Shown piece after piece: positions 34,857-46,987 of a stretch of DNA of 64,000 nucleotides. A model generated the notes under the pieces. The model saw nothing but the letters and a program-made list of their open reading frames with translations. It did no database searches and was not told the DNA's origin. This stretch comes from Juglans regia. Its lineage: Eukaryota; Streptophyta; Magnoliopsida; Fagales; Juglandaceae. The DNA lies in NCBI RefSeq assembly GCF_001411555.2, contig NC_049911.1, forward strand, positions 5,898,209-5,962,208, written 5' to 3'. Within the stretch, counting starts at the first letter, position 1. Each line of letters opens with the position of its first letter. The translations under genes and the position numbers were made by a program.

Positions 34857-36388
34857 AAGCTGTCAAGGACTCTGATTGGTGTCAGGCAATGGAAGTTGAA
34901 ATTGATGCATTAGAATTCAATAAAACTTGGGTTATCACTGACCTACCCCATGGTAAAACTCCAATTGACTGCAAGTATGTCTACAAAACCAAGTACAACT
35001 CCAATGGTACTATAGAAAGAAAAAAGGCAAGACTAGTTGCCAAATGATTCACTCAACAAGGAGTGGATTACCATGAAACTTTTTCTACAGTGGTTAAAAT
35101 TGTCACAGTAAGAACCATCCTTGCATTAGCTGCTGTTAAAGGTTGGCACCTCCACCAATTCGATGTCAACAATGCATTTCGCAATGGAGAACTCCAAGAA
35201 GAGACTTATATGAAAAGACCTCCTAGCTATCAAAAGGGTAACCCTGGACAAGTTTGCAGGTTGCTTAGAAGTCTCTATGGACTTAAGCAAGCCTCACGAC
35301 AATGGTATGACAAGTTCTCTACCTCCCTTATTCAGTTTGGTTTCACACAATCAAAGGCTGATTATAGTCTCTTTACTTGTCTCAAAGGTTCAAAATTCAC
35401 AGCTTTGCTTGTTTATGTAGATGACAGAGTGGTTGCAAGCAACTCACTTGATTTTATTTCTTCCTTAAAAACCTTCTTAAATCATCATTTCAAAATTAAA
35501 GACCTCGGTCATTTGAGATACTTTCTAGGCATCAAAGTTACCAGGTCCCCTACTGGCATCCACATATGCCAAAGAAATTATACACTTGATATACTTGTTG
35601 ATGCATGTCACTTAGCTTCTAAACCCCTTAACATTACCATGGATCAAAACCATCGACTAAGAAAAACCACTAGTTCCCCCTTATCTGACCCAACCCCATA
35701 CAGACAACTCATTGGCAGGCTTCTCTATCTTACCTTAACCAGACCAGACATCAGTTATCCTACTCAAGTTCTTAGCCAATTTATGGATACACCTACCAAT
35801 GTTCACCTTGCAGTAGCTCATAAAATTCTAAGATACCTTAAAACTGCTCCTGGCCAAGGTATCTTGCTGTCTTCTACTTCATCCATTCATTTAAAAGGGT
35901 ATTGTGACTCAGACTGGGCATTATGCCCTGACACTAGAAAATCTGTTACTGGTTACTATGTTTTCATGGGTAATTCTTTCATTTCATGGCGCTTAAAGAA
36001 ACAAAACGTGGTCTTAAGATCCTCTGCTGAAGCTGAGTATCGTGCTATGGCTTCCCTATCCACTGAATTCACTTGGCTGAGGCACCTCTTCTCTGATCTT
36101 GCAATTCCTCATCCTCAAGCTACTCATATGTACTGTGACAATCAGGTTGCTCTCCACATAGCAGCTAATCACGTCTTCCATGAGAGAACAAAACACATAA
36201 AGGTGGATTATCATATAATCCGAGATCAACTTCTTGCAGGAAGTATCAGAACTGCACATGTTTATACTCATTTACAGTTAGCTGATATTTTCACTAAATC
36301 CCTCCCTTCATACATTCTATCTTCTCATTTATCCAAGATGGGAAAAGATAGCATCTATTCTCCATCTTGTGGGGGGATATTAGAGTAG
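34857..36388 (+). pseudogene. Copia2 reverse transcriptase-RNase H (long open frame)
   Basis: The RT entry (DWCQAMEVEIDALEFNKTW) is in frame up to a TGA at 35,045, and then a 441-codon frame runs from 35,063. Visible motifs: FDVNNAF, LYGLKQASRQWYDKF, catalytic LVYVDDRVVAS, FKIKDLGHLRYFLGI, and RNase H acidic positions in YCDSDWA, SSAEAEYRA and MYCDNQVA, then HERTKHIKVDYHIIRD. The frame ends SPSCGGILE beside the purine tract GGGGGGA. Family role: cDNA synthesis and RNA removal. One stop in the RT fingers separates this from an intact product. Confidence 0.88.
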
Positions 36389-36783
36389 CATTATCAACAC
36401 AACTCTACTGTCATTCCTCAAGATCATCAAGATGAAACTGCTCGCACCATAAAGAGGACATCTGACCTGCAGTCTCATGCATTGCAATGTCCACTCACAA
36501 GCTTGTAATAATGTCCCATATGAATTACCAAAAGGGCCTTCTGTAATTGAATTGACATGTACATTTGTGTAATTTTACAGTTTGTTACGTAGCTGTATAT
36601 TCCTTTATACTCTGACTTGTCAGAGTTAGTTATTCTCTTGCTGTACATAAGCAGCCACCTATTGTAAGTAAAGATAAACAGAAATTGGATTGGAATTTCT
36701 TTCCTACGAGGTCTCTCTCTGTTCTTATTTTTCTTTCTTTAGCTAATTGTTCTGCAATTCAACTTGCTTTCTTATTTCTCACA
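36378..36783 (+). repeat. Copia2 3' LTR (406 bp)
   Basis: Starts TATTAGAGTAGC after GGGGGGA, ends TTTCTCACA, then CGTCT. It keeps about 45 bp near its end (TTTAGCTAATTGTTC region) absent from the 5' LTR. Confidence 0.88.
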
Positions 36784-38082
36784 CGTCTTGCTCATTTATA
36801 GGTACCTCCACTCTTGTCTGCATCTCCTCCAAAAGCTTTCCATTAAGTACTTGGTCCCTAAACATGGGCAACATAATAAGTGGATGTCCAAACTGGAATG
36901 CCTCTGTCACTGAACTCCAACCACAATGTGCAAAGTAGCCCCCAACTGACTTGTGACCTAATATGTTAACATGAGGAGCCCAACCCCACCAAACAATCCC
37001 ACGACCTTTGATTCGCTCCTCAAATCCTTTAGGTATCTGATCATCCGAGTCTTCTCCACCTTCTGGGAGGTTTTGCTTTCTTAGAACAAGAAAGAAGGGC
37101 AAACCCGATTGCTCTAGCCCTAGAGCCAACTCTTTGAAGTCTTATTCACTTGGTTTGCTCTTACTTCCAAATGCTACGTAAACCACAGACCCTCTCTTGC
37201 TTGTCAAACCACTCGATAATGGTTCCCCAAGTACTGCTATCGTTTGATCGTCATTTACAACTTGATCTTCCGCCGACGGTGGCAATAAGCCCACCGGAAT
37301 AACAATAAATTAAAAAGCTTTTCGATAAGTTTCAACCACTCACCTTCGAATTCCATGCAAGCTTTAACAGCCATGACTTCAGTGCCTAACGCCATTTTAC
37401 TGAAACGAAACCAGTCGAAAATACCAGAAGTATTTTCTTCATAGAAGCTAAGCATTACTTCCTTTGCCACAAAGAGCGGAAACACTACTTTTGTTGGAAA
37501 GGTAATCCATCTAGGAGGTACGGTTAAACACTCATGCTCCATCCTCGTGCCCTTTGGATATATAGCATCTTCCAGCACACTCGACTCTGCGGGTGGTCCA
37601 AAGAAACCTAGACACGATGCACTGAAAACACTGAAGAACGCCTGTGAGATGCATAACTTAATAGCAATTGGTGGTAACCAATGGGGGGCAAAGTCATATA
37701 CAATCCAATCCGAAGTGGCGCTTTCCAAGAAACGAGACAAAGGTTCCTGGAGACTGTCGAAAGCGATCTTATAGTATGGAACTATGTGGCGTGGTACATC
37801 CATGGTGGCCTCTGCGTTTTCTAGGAGGTTCTCTACATGGGGCAAGGGCAACTTCACAAAAGTTATGAAAGCTGCTAGATCTAGAGGGATCTTTGGGAGG
37901 CGTTCAATGTTTCTAGGAGTAGAAATGAATGAAATATAATGACCCTTTCGAGCTATGTGCTTGTTGAGCTCTAAGAACGGGATTATGTGACCGAAGGCCA
38001 GAAATGGGAACATGGCTATGTGAAGCTTCTTAGGCTGATCATCAACCATGGCGTCTAGTTTGGTGATATTGATCTTGAGCAC
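36784..38082 (-). pseudogene. UGT-A: UGT91-like glycosyltransferase, main part
   Basis: Family-1 UDP-sugar-dependent glycosyltransferase of the UGT91 type (many UGT91 enzymes add a sugar to a flavonoid or terpenoid glycoside; substrate here unknown). N-terminal [15 protein letters not shown] holds the catalytic His; VYDFAPHW holds the partner Asp. The PSPG box reads WAPHVNILGHKSVGGYF then HCGWSSVTEAF and FRDQ. Damage relative to UGT-B: a 1-nt loss near 37,300 shifts the frame after residue about 260, a 2-nt loss lies near 37,175, a stop follows PSE (about 37,141), and Copia2 cuts the gene at 36,783. A TATA-like TTTAAATA at 38,105 suggests that translation began at the second Met (38,049, MVDDQ), not the first (38,082). 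Confidence 0.92.
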
Positions 38083-38104
38083 ATGATCTTATCTGTCTAA
38101 TCTC

Positions 38105-38112
38105 TTTAAATA
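38105..38112 (-). promoter_or_regulatory. TATA-like box of UGT-A
   Basis: TATTTAAA on the minus strand within CTGTATTTAAAG, kept at the same place before UGT-B (52,693-52,700) and UGT-D (63,500-63,507). Confidence 0.55.
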
Positions 38113-38156
38113 CAGTCCAAAGTGATCATTTGACGGTGATTTCTTAATTGTTTAAA

Positions 38157-38295
38157 AGCATCCAATGGATTCCTCGTAAATTCCCTATAATTTAATTAAA
38201 AATTACATTTTTTAAAAGTTTTTTTAAAATTTTATTCATCTTTTTAAAACTTCTTACATTCTATATCGCTTCCCTATCTTTATTCTATTGAATAG
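38157..38295 (-). mobile_element. Truncated GAGCATT-type MITE fragment
   Basis: AGCATCCAATGG...CCCTATAATTT...TTTTATTCATCTTTTT...CCCTATCTTTATTCTATTGAATAG matches, in inverted orientation, the right part of the MITEs at 53.5-55.3 kb. Confidence 0.65.
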
Positions 38296-38770
38296 TGTTT
38301 CTTATACTACAGTACAGTCTCGTTAATTGAAGGAATGCTGTCTATCACACTGAAACGCTAATTACACTATCTAGTACATGACTTGTTCTGATCATGAGAA
38401 AAACATGCATGTCCGACTGTTGTTTTTGCAATCGAAAATGCCATAGGTCAGATTGGATGGAGATGATAACTGCTGGTGGGACACGTAATATAATTAACTG
38501 ACAGACCCTTTTTTTAAAAAAAGATGCTAGCTTCACCGGATGTTTGGTTACGATTGGTTAGGATAATTTTTTTTTATTTAATAATTAAGGAAGTATTTTT
38601 TAGTGATTTTATGAATTTGTTTTTTTTTTAATGTTTAAGAACATAAAAAAGCATAAATCAAAAAAATAAAAAATATTTTTATTCTTATCAGGATGGGTCT
38701 CATGCTACATCCACGTGTAGCACTGCTCTTTTTTAAAAATAAAAAATAAACATGCTTTCATTCATTAATG
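38296..38770. repeat. UGT upstream flank, duplicated at 52.93-53.11 kb
   Basis: GGTCAGATTGGATGGAGAT, GTAATATAATTAA, TGACAGACCC and GATGTTTGGTTAC recur at 52,948-53,060. CACAGTACAGTCTCATTAAT near 63,579 matches 38,310-38,330. So the array units include upstream DNA. No gene is seen. Confidence 0.75.
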
Positions 38771-38955
38771 AGTAAATACTCTAACCACAAAATGATTACA
38801 CAAAAATAATCTCAGAAACTAATGTAGTTTGATGTGGTTTGTGAAATTGTAAAGTTACTTTTATTGTAAAACAGATTTGACAGATCAAATGAAACCATGT
38901 TAGTTTGTGAGATTATGTTTTTGTAATTTCTTTGTGACTGTAGCACTCCTCTTCA
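38771..38955. mobile_element. Foldback MITE with about 50-bp inverted arms
   Basis: The left arm (AACCACAAAATGATTACACA...AATAATCTCAGAAACTAAT) pairs with the right arm (ATTAGTTTGTGAGATTATG-like ... TTGTAATTTCTTTGTGACTG). Ends and TSD are approximate. Confidence 0.65.
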
Positions 38956-39140
38956 TATAATATAATACAGCCACTCTAACACAGTTAAGTATCTCTTCTA
39001 CATACTTAAAAAAAAAAGTATCTCTTCCATATCAACAATTACAAAATTACTCAATAAAGCATCTTTTGATAATAATGTGCCACTTGATTGAAATCCCTCT
39101 TGACATATTGTATCTTCCAAGCAGTTGGACCTCTTGTGAA

Positions 39141-39664
39141 TATGGGTGTAAAAAAAAATCGGAAAATCGGTTGAACCGAATCACCAGATTTGTAATCAGT
39201 CCAGTGCGATATTGATTTTCATATTTGAATACCAGTTCGAACCGAACTGGGCCAATACATATATATTTTTAATTTTTTATATTATATATAATTTTTATAT
39301 TATTATTAGATATATTAAATGCTACATTTCTAATTAATATAACATGAAATTCTAATCTTATTATTCAAGTCTATTATACTATTATTATTGAACATTAAAG
39401 AATTAGTAATTATTAATAATAAATACTAAATTCTCACAATTAAGTTTAGTATTAAAAAAATTATAATATTAAACATATACGGTGTCACACGTGTAAATGG
39501 TAAACTGGAAAACCGGATTGGACCCGACCGAAACCGAAAAAATCGAGAATTTCAGTTTAGGTGATGAATCAGTCCGAATCGATTCTTAAATTTTTAAGAT
39601 TGGTATATACCGGTTCGGTTCCACTAGTCCAAAACCAGACCAAACAGGACTGGTTACACCCTTA
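39141..39664. mobile_element. hAT-type MITE with ACCGG/AACCGAA repeats, copy 2
   Basis: Ends TATGGGTGTAAA and GGTTACACCCTTA, flanked by CTTGTGAA (39,133-39,140) and CTTGTGAT (39,665-39,672), an 8-bp duplication with one mismatch. Same architecture as 22,669-23,368. Confidence 0.85.
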
Positions 39665-39712
39665 CTTGTGATTAACATTACTAATGTCCTCCACTAGATA
39701 TCCATACTTAGA

Positions 39713-39930
39713 TCTTGTTTGTTTCTGAGATGAGTTGAGATTCAAGTTAAAAAGTTGAATAAAATATTGTTAAAATATATTTTTTAATATTATTTTTGTT
39801 TTGAGATTTGAAAAAATTGAATTGTTTATTTTATTTTGTGTGGGAATTTGGAAAAATTGTAATGATGAGATGAGAGGTTTTCAAAGTTCTAAAAATTTTG
39901 GATTTTAGTCTTGAAAGCAAACCAGACCAA
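39713..39930 (+). mobile_element. MITE-like repeat (GATGAGTTGAGATT), copy 3
   Basis: TTGTTTGTTTCTGAGATGAG, GAAAAAATTGAATTG and AAAATTGTAATGATGAGATG repeat the pattern at 26,430-26,600. No clear TSD. Confidence 0.55.
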
Positions 39931-39939
39931 TGAAATTTT

Positions 39940-41627
39940 CCTCCACTTTATTCACGGCATCAACTACTAAGATTATGCAGTCCCAAATCCCTACAAAATG
40001 GACAAGTATTTAGTGCTACCTTTACTTTTGCTATAATGGAATCTATAGAAAACTCAACAGGTGCTCTCATTGTTTCCAACACTTCCCCTTCTGAATTTCT
40101 GATCACCACCCCAATCCCTATCCTTTTGTGCTCCTTTTCCCAGCTACATCCTAGATTGCCTTTATCCATGGAGATACTGGTGGCAACCAACATTGTTTCT
40201 CATATGAAGTCATACTTCTAGGTTGCATCGTCTCAGCTATGGCATTATGAAACTCCTGCAACTACACCATTGCTTGTGTAACTAATGCAATAGGACGAAG
40301 AAAAAAGTTTTCATATATAACAGAATTTTGCCTTAGCCAAAATTTTCTCATAATAACAATTATCTCAGCAAATTGTTGTTGGTCAACTTTGTTGTTGATA
40401 TGCTCCAGTAGAGTTATAAAATCCCTCTCCCAACTTTCCATTTTTTGAATGATTCGAGAGCCAACACTCCACACATAACCTGTAGCTACACCATTCCACA
40501 AAGCATATACCACATCTTCATAATCCAGTTCATAGATAGGACATAGATAAGAGTCAATCACTATTTTTAAGACAAAATTTCTTCTAGATGGCAATCCATT
40601 ATGACATGCCTTCCAAGTAAACACCTTAACCACCATGGGAGTAGATAAATTCCATAACCTCTTCCAAAAAGTCTCTCCAGGCAATCTACTTGAGGATTCT
40701 CCATAACTTCTATCAATCAGCATTTTTTGTAGGTGACAACCACTTTTAACGAAGTAAATATTAGAGTTTGTATACTACCAAATATGCTTATCTTCTCAAT
40801 TTATCATACTTAAAGGAACTTGCAATATAGCTTCAGCATCCTCACATCTGTAAAATTTGACCTTACAGTTTCTATATTCCATCTCCAATTTTCAACATCA
40901 ATTAAATTATTCACCTTTGCTGAGAGGGGAAGTATAGTAGCTAGGGACTGGGTTGGATAAGTCACAGGTTTAGGAAGCCACATGTCCTTCCATATGGAGA
41001 CTGTACAGCCATTACCAATTCTCCATATCGTCCATTCCTTTTGTAATCATTTTCCCCTGAATCGATCTCCATGCACATGAAGGTTTACATCCCAGTATAG
41101 AGTTCAAAAAAGCTCCTTGCCTATAATACTTCAGCTTCATAAGTTTTGCCACAAGTGAATTAGGCATTTGTTGTAGTCTCCAGCCCTACTTAACAAGAAT
41201 GGCCTCTTTAAAACACTCCAAGTCCCTAAAACCCAATCCACATATACCTTTTGTTTTACTCAATGTTGACCACTTGATCCAATGAATTTTTTTTTAATCC
41301 TGTTGTTGATGACCCCGCCAAAATTTCTGTATCAATATAATTATGTCGTGTAGCAGCCCCTTTGGAAGTTGAAAAACATTCATGATATATGATTAATTAC
41401 TTGTTCAAATTTTTAGGCACCTGTGTTTGAAATTCTTGTAATATTTCTTCAACACCAGTTGGGGATGAGGTAGTATAAACAGATTTAAAATGATCACTAA
41501 TTAAACACCCTCTTTAGTTCTTCTTGGTTGTTATACAATCTGCCCCTTGCATCTGTCACACACAAAATCTCATTAACTTTCCTTCTGTGATTAGCACATT
41601 GGTGAAAATACTTTGAATTTCTCTCCC
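39940..41627 (-). mobile_element. Decayed LINE (non-LTR retrotransposon) fragment
   Basis: Minus-strand order: about 41,625-41,300 region before the RT (REIQSIF..., TTSSPTGVEEILQEF); 41,280-40,950 RT C-terminal part (GICGLGFRDLECFKEAILVK, PNSLVAKLMKLKYY, PSCAWRSIQGK); 40,723-40,262 zinc-binding RT domain (FWKRLWNLSTPMVVKVFTWKACHNGLPSRRN...CPIYELDYEDVVYALW); 40,193-39,960 RNase H-like (GIGVVIRNSEGEVLE). This order is typical of plant LINEs. Many stops are present, and the central RT (catalytic YADD region) is missing, so an internal deletion is likely. It joins UGT-C coding sequence at about 41,627. Confidence 0.82.
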
Positions 41628-42661
41628 AATTGCTCTAGCCCTAGAGCCAACTCTTTAAAGTCTTGTGGACTTGGTTTGGTTTCAGTTCCAAATGCTACGT
41701 AAACCACTAACCCTTTCTCTTGCTTGTCTAACCACTCAACGATCGTGCCCCAATTAGTGCTATTGATCTTCCGCCAAGGGTGGCAATAAGCCTACCAGAT
41801 TACAGTTAAATTATAAAGCTTTCCTATAAGATTCAACCACTCACCTTCCACCTCCTTGCAAGCTTTAACAGCCATGACTTCGGTGCCTAACACCATTTTA
41901 CTATAACGAAACCAATCACAAATTGCAGAAGCATTTTCTTTGCCATAAAGAGCGGAATCGCTATTTTGGTTGGAAAGGATACCCATTTGGGAGGGGCGGT
42001 AAGTTGAATTTAGATAGTGATGTCAGATATTTTATGAATGGTTGTGAAAAAATAGTAATATAATAATAATATATCAAGGAATAGTGAATAGTAGTAAAAA
42101 TCTGTGAAAAGTAAGTAAAAATAATTATAAAATAATAAATAACAGTGGAGTGTTCACTCCATAAATAACAGTAACTAAAACACTGAACTAAATAGCAAGG
42201 CCTGTGAGATGCGTAGCTTTGTGGTCCATCGCGCTACACTCTACTGGTGGTCCAAAGAAACCTAGCCATGATGCACTGAAAACACTGAACAAGGCCTGTG
42301 AGATGCGTAGCTTTGTGGCAATTGGTGGTAACCATTGTGGGGTAAATTCATATACATTATACAATCCAATCAGGAGTGGAGGTTTCTAAGAAACGAGACA
42401 AAGGTTCTCGGAGACCATCACGGGCAAGCTTAAGGTATCATGAAATTAATTATGTGGTCATGTGGTATGCGTGTCCATGGTGGCCCCTGCATTTTCTTGG
42501 AGGTTCTCTACATGGGGAAAGAGTCATTTCACGAAATTCACGAAAGGTGTTAGATCTAGAGGCCAGGATCTTTGGGAGGCGTTCAATTAATGTTTCTAGG
42601 AGTAGATATGAACGAAATACGATGACCACTTCGAGCTATGTGCTCGCTAATAAGCTCTAAG
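41628..42661 (-). pseudogene. UGT-C: UGT91-like pseudogene, middle part
   Basis: Minus-strand similarity to UGT-B from the start codons side (42,656) down to the residues around ALGLEQ. The part after that (PSPG box and C-terminus) is missing where the LINE joins at 41,627. The best-preserved frame is 41,792-41,986 (ICDWFRYSKMVLGTEVMAVKACKEVEGEWL). About 190 bp of AT-rich sequence is inserted at 42,000-42,195, and a 28-bp exon piece (AAGGCCTGTGAGATGCGTAG) is repeated at about 42,197 and 42,291, so the gene was also rearranged. Its N-terminus lies beyond Copia3 at 47,488-47,575. Confidence 0.85.
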
Positions 42662-42938
42662 TGTTAGAGACCACCCGACAGTCATCACAGAATTTTCCTC
42701 AAGCCATCTCAGATCACTACTCAACAATGCACAGCCAGCAGAACAAAGAAGATTCTAGAATAAAAGAATTGTAATTCTGTTATGGATTGTTTGTACAAAT
42801 TAGATAGAAAAGATTCTTTTGTAGTTACTATAAATAGAAGGCTATGTACACTGCAATACACATTATGAATATACAGAATTCTTTCCCAACTCTCTGTCTT
42901 GCTTGCCTTACTACATTCTGATTCTACCATAACTGTTA
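42662..42938 (+). repeat. Copia3 5' LTR
   Basis: Starts TGTTAGAGACC, ends AACTGTTA; TATAAATAG near 42,831 is a likely TATA box. Primer-binding site TGGTATCAAGAGCC at 42,939-42,952. Confidence 0.93.
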
Positions 42939-42956
42939 TGGTATCAAGAGCCATCC

Positions 42957-43894
42957 ATGGCCTCTGAGAAAATTGATCCCCCTCCTATCAATACCAATAT
43001 CAACCCTAAAGACCCTTCCAGCCCCTACTTACCACTCATCTCCTCACAGCAGACAACTACCATTCTTGGGCTCGTACCATCCGAAGATCTCTTCAAATCA
43101 AGAAGAAACTGGGCTTCATTGATGGTACGATTCATGAACCTACTATCCCAAACTCTCCTTTGTTAGAACCATGGCTTGAATGTAATGACATGGTTGTAAC
43201 TTGGATTCAAAATGCAATGTCCCTTGAACTCAAAAACAGTGTTGTGTATGTTGACACTGCTCATGCCCTATGGCTTGAGTTAGACCAACGTTTTGCACAA
43301 AACAATGGCCCACGGATTTATGAATTGAAACAATCCATCCATTCTCTTACTCAAGGGGATGACTCTATTAGCCTTTATTTCTCAAAATTAAAAAGTTTAT
43401 TTGATGAACTTCTTAATTTTGAAATCATTCCATCTTGTGCATGTGGTGCTATGCAACCTGTCATTGCAAACCAACAATGTGACTGGATGATGAAGTTCCT
43501 CATAGGACTTAATGATTCTTTCACCAATATCACAGCTCAAATAATTCTTCTTAAACCCACCCCCACCTTGAGTGAGGTTTATGCCCTTGTTCAACAAGAA
43601 GAGAAACGTAAATAGATTTCAACAACTTCCCCTAATCTTCATGAAACTCTTGCTATGGCTACTAAAACCTATTTTTCATCCAACCGAGATAGCCCCAAAC
43701 AATTTGGTTCTCAAAGGCGAGAGAAATTTTTTTGCTCCTTTTGCAAAATCTCTGGGCACTCTTTAGACAAATGTTTCAAAGCCAATCCACACCTTGAAAA
43801 ACCCACATGCACCCATTGCAGCCTTGTTGGTCACACTATTGACAGATGCTACAAACTACATGGCTATCCACCAGGCCATAAACTGGCTCCTTGA
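42957..43894 (+). pseudogene. Copia3 gag
   Basis: ATG 42,957 opens a copia gag N-terminus (INPKDPSSPYLPLIS) that shifts frame near 43,100; gag continues at 43,160-43,615 (WLECNDMVVTWIQNAM, ELDQRFAQNNGPRIYEL). After another frame change at 43,655-43,894 two CCHC knuckles are intact: CSFCKISGHSLDKC and CTHCSLVGHTIDRC. Closely related to Copia2 and Copia4 gag by layout. It is broken in at least two places. Confidence 0.86.
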
Positions 43895-45396
43895 AACAAA
43901 GTTTCTGATCCATCAGCTAATCAAATTAGCCTTTCCACCCGAGAACAGATCACTGAGGACTCACAAGCTGCTCTTACTAAAGAGCAATATCAGCATCTCG
44001 TTACTTTGCTCCAATCTCAAGCTACACAGCAGGCTGCTAAACAAGTTCAGCCCCTTGATTCCTATAATTGTACCTCTGCCACTACTATGTTTGGTATTTT
44101 TTCTTGTTTCTCAGCTTCTCACATGGCACCAGCCTCTTCACAGTATTTTCCATGGATCATTGACATGGGTGCAATAGATCACATGATCTGTTGCACCTCC
44201 ATTTATACCTCTTTACCCACCAAAGTTGATTTTCAAGTTAAATTTTCCAATGGCAATCATGCTGCCATTACTCACAAAGGAACTGTTCAACTCAATCAAA
44301 ATCTCATTCTCAAGGATGTCTTATGCATCCCATCCTTTAAGTTCAACCTTCTCTCTGCCAAGAAATTAACTCACGACCTTAACTGCTGCTTTATTTTTTT
44401 TACTAATGCATGTTATGTGCAGGACCTTTTCTCTTGGAGCATGATTGGGAAGGGTGAGGCTCACAATGGTTTATACAATCTTCAGTTGACAGACGTGTCT
44501 CCCACTGCCCTCTCATCTATCCTTTCCAGATTCCCACAAAATTCCACCCACTTTTCTGCTTCTGTCATCTCTGATTACAATTTATGGCATTGTAGAATGG
44601 GTCATTTATCAGACTCACGTTTACCGTTAACCTTTTCCTGTTAGTACCCACCGTGCATCAAAACCATTTGATCTTGTTCATTGTGACATTTGGGGACCTT
44701 GTTCCCAAATGGCACATGATAGATCTAAATATTTTTTAACAATCGTTGATGACTTCTCAAGATCAACATGGGTCTATTTAATGAACAACAAATCTCAAAC
44801 CAGAAACTTCATGCAATCTTTTTGTTCTCTAGTTCAAACACAATTCCACACCAACAATAAAGTAATTCGGACTAATAATGGAAATGAATTTGCAATGACC
44901 AATTTTGACATGCAACAAGGGATAATCCACCAAAAAAGTTGTGTTGAGAGCCCCCAACAAAATGGGATTGTTGAACGAAAACATCAACATATTTTAAACG
45001 TTGCTCGAGCCTTAAAATTTCAATCTGGAATTCCCACATCCTTTTGGAATGAATGCATCCTAACTGCCACATATTTTATCAACAGAACACCTTCTCCCAA
45101 TTTACAAAATTAGACACCATATGAACTTCTATTCCAAGTCAAACCAACCTACACTCATTTAAGAAACTTCGGATGTCTTTGCTCTTTGCCTCAACTTTAA
45201 AAAACAATCGCCACAAATTTGATTCTAGAGCCAAAGCCTGCATCCTTCTTGGCTATCCCTTTGGCATTAAAGGGTACAAATTACTTGATCTAGAGAGTAA
45301 ATCTGTTTTTCACTCAAGAGATGTTTTTTATGAGCATATTTTTCCCTACAAAAATGTCATTTCCACCCATGAGTCACAAACCTCCCCTTCACTATA
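43895..45396 (+). pseudogene. Copia3 protease-integrase
   Basis: The protease site (about 44,157) reads IIDMGAIDHMIC: D-T-G has become D-M-G. The integrase zinc half keeps LWHCRMGH near 44,583, but the following C-X2-C part is missing: the frame ends at 44,642 and the sequence passes directly to HCDIWGPC near 44,683. The core shows D (HCDIWG), N in place of the second acidic position (RTNNGNEF at about 44,868, where the family has RSDNG), and E (VERKHQH). After a stop at 45,112 the [25 protein letters not shown] block follows. Both enzymes therefore carry changed catalytic residues. Confidence 0.86.
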
Positions 45397-45781
45397 ATTC
45401 CCTCCTCTAGTTCCAGAAACTATTAATTATTTCCCTCTTTTTTAAAATGATCTCATACTAGACCACCCGACAGCTCCAATCCTCCCTCAATCTGACCCCA
45501 TACCTGACAACATTCCCTCCCCAACTACTTCTCACTCTGAACCCATACCAGACACTATAATAGCTCCAACTTTTCCTCAATCCGAACCCATACCAGATCA
45601 CCTACCATCTTCCACTCCTTCTCAAATTGACCCCATACCAGAAAATTTACCATCACAACAACCTGCATCTACATCTTCTTATGAAGACATCTCTTCACAA
45701 AACCAACCTCCACCCCAACGACCACACAGACTAAAGAAACCCCCCTCTTACCTTCATGACTACTACTATCAACAAGTTACC

Positions 45782-46987
45782 ATGCCCACTGCTTCTCTAT
45801 CAAGCTCCAAGGTAAAAGGTAATTCCATTTCTCACCATCTTTATCCAATAAATTCAGTTTTATGCCATGATAAATTATCATCCAAACATGCTGCCTTTGC
45901 CACTTCCATTCTTACTCACGCTGAACCACACACTTATGCACAAGCTGTGAAAAGTCTAGATTGGCGCAAAGCAATGGATAATGAAATTGCAAGTCCCAAC
46001 AAAGTTTGCAAGTTGAACAAGAGTTTATATGGTCTTAAACAGGCATCCCGACAATGGTATGCCAAATTCTCTTCTTCCTTGTTACACTTTGGTTTTACTC
46101 AATCTCGAGTTGATTATAGTCTCTTTACCAAAAGGAATGGTACATCTTTTATCACATTACTCGTATATGTTGATGATATAGTTGTGGCTTCAAATAATTC
46201 TCATGAAATTTCTGCACTCAAAGTTTTTCTTGAATCAAGATTCAAAATTAAAGACCTCGGTACACTCAAGTACTTTCTCGGATTAGAGGAAGCTAGAACT
46301 TCAAATGGGATTCAATTATGCCAAAGGAAATACGCTCTTGACATATTACATGATGCTAGTTTGATTGGTTGCAAGGCTACCTTAATTCCTATGGACCTGA
46401 ATCTCAAATTCAGCAAAGATGAAGGCAAGCTACTTCATGATCCATCTGAGTTCAGAAGGCTCATTGGACGTCTCCTTTACCTCAGCATCACATGGCCTGA
46501 CTTGTCATTTTCAGGTAACTTGCTCAACCAATACATGAGATCTCCTCGAGTCCCTCATCTTCAAGCTGCACACAAAATCCTACGCTATGTGAAGAAGTCA
46601 GCTGGCCAAGGGTTATTTTTCCCATCATCTTCAATCTACCAGCTCACCTCATACTGTGATTCTGATTGGGCTTCATGTCCTGATACAAGGAGGTCAACCA
46701 CATGTTATTGTGTGTTCCTTGGTAAGTCCCTCGTCTCATGGAAATGCAAGAAACAATCAATTGTATCTCGCAGTTCCGCTGAAGCAGAATATCGTTCCAT
46801 GGCTGCTGCATCGTGTGAGCTTGTTTGGTTAAGATTTTTACTTGCTGACCTCATGATTTCTCATACTCATCCAGCCATTCTTCACTGTGACAGTAAGTCT
46901 GCCCTCTATATTGCCTCAAATCCTATTTTTCATGAGAGGACCAAACATATTGAATTAGATTGTCATCATTGTGGGGGGATGTACTAA
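45782..46987 (+). pseudogene. Copia3 RT-RNase H with internal deletion
   Basis: A 401-codon open frame. Residues 1-72 end in the RT entry LDWRKAMDNEIA, then jump directly to SPNKVCKLNKSLYGLKQ. The roughly 100 residues between (fingers, FDVNNAF motif) are absent, but the reading frame is kept. The rest is well preserved: LVYVDDIVVAS, FKIKDLGTLKYFLGL, and RNase H positions in YCDSDWAS, SSAEAEYRS and LHCDSKSA, then HERTKHIEL. The frame ends early at CHHCGGMY where a purine-tract-like piece has been duplicated into it. The product could fold at most as a partial RT plus RNase H. Confidence 0.88.

Larger units (their letters stand above)
26778..36783 (+). mobile_element. Copia2: Ty1-copia element inserted in UGT-A
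   Basis: LTRs at 26,778-27,138 and 36,378-36,783 and the duplication CGTCT (26,773-26,777; 36,784-36,788) inside UGT coding sequence. Internal order is gag, protease, integrase, RT, RNase H. A nested LTR element (29,243-33,939) splits the integrase; without it the element is about 5.3 kb. Both LTRs begin TATTAG instead of TGTTAG. Gag and RT-RNase H are long open frames, so this is one of the younger insertions, though stop codons exist. Confidence 0.92.
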
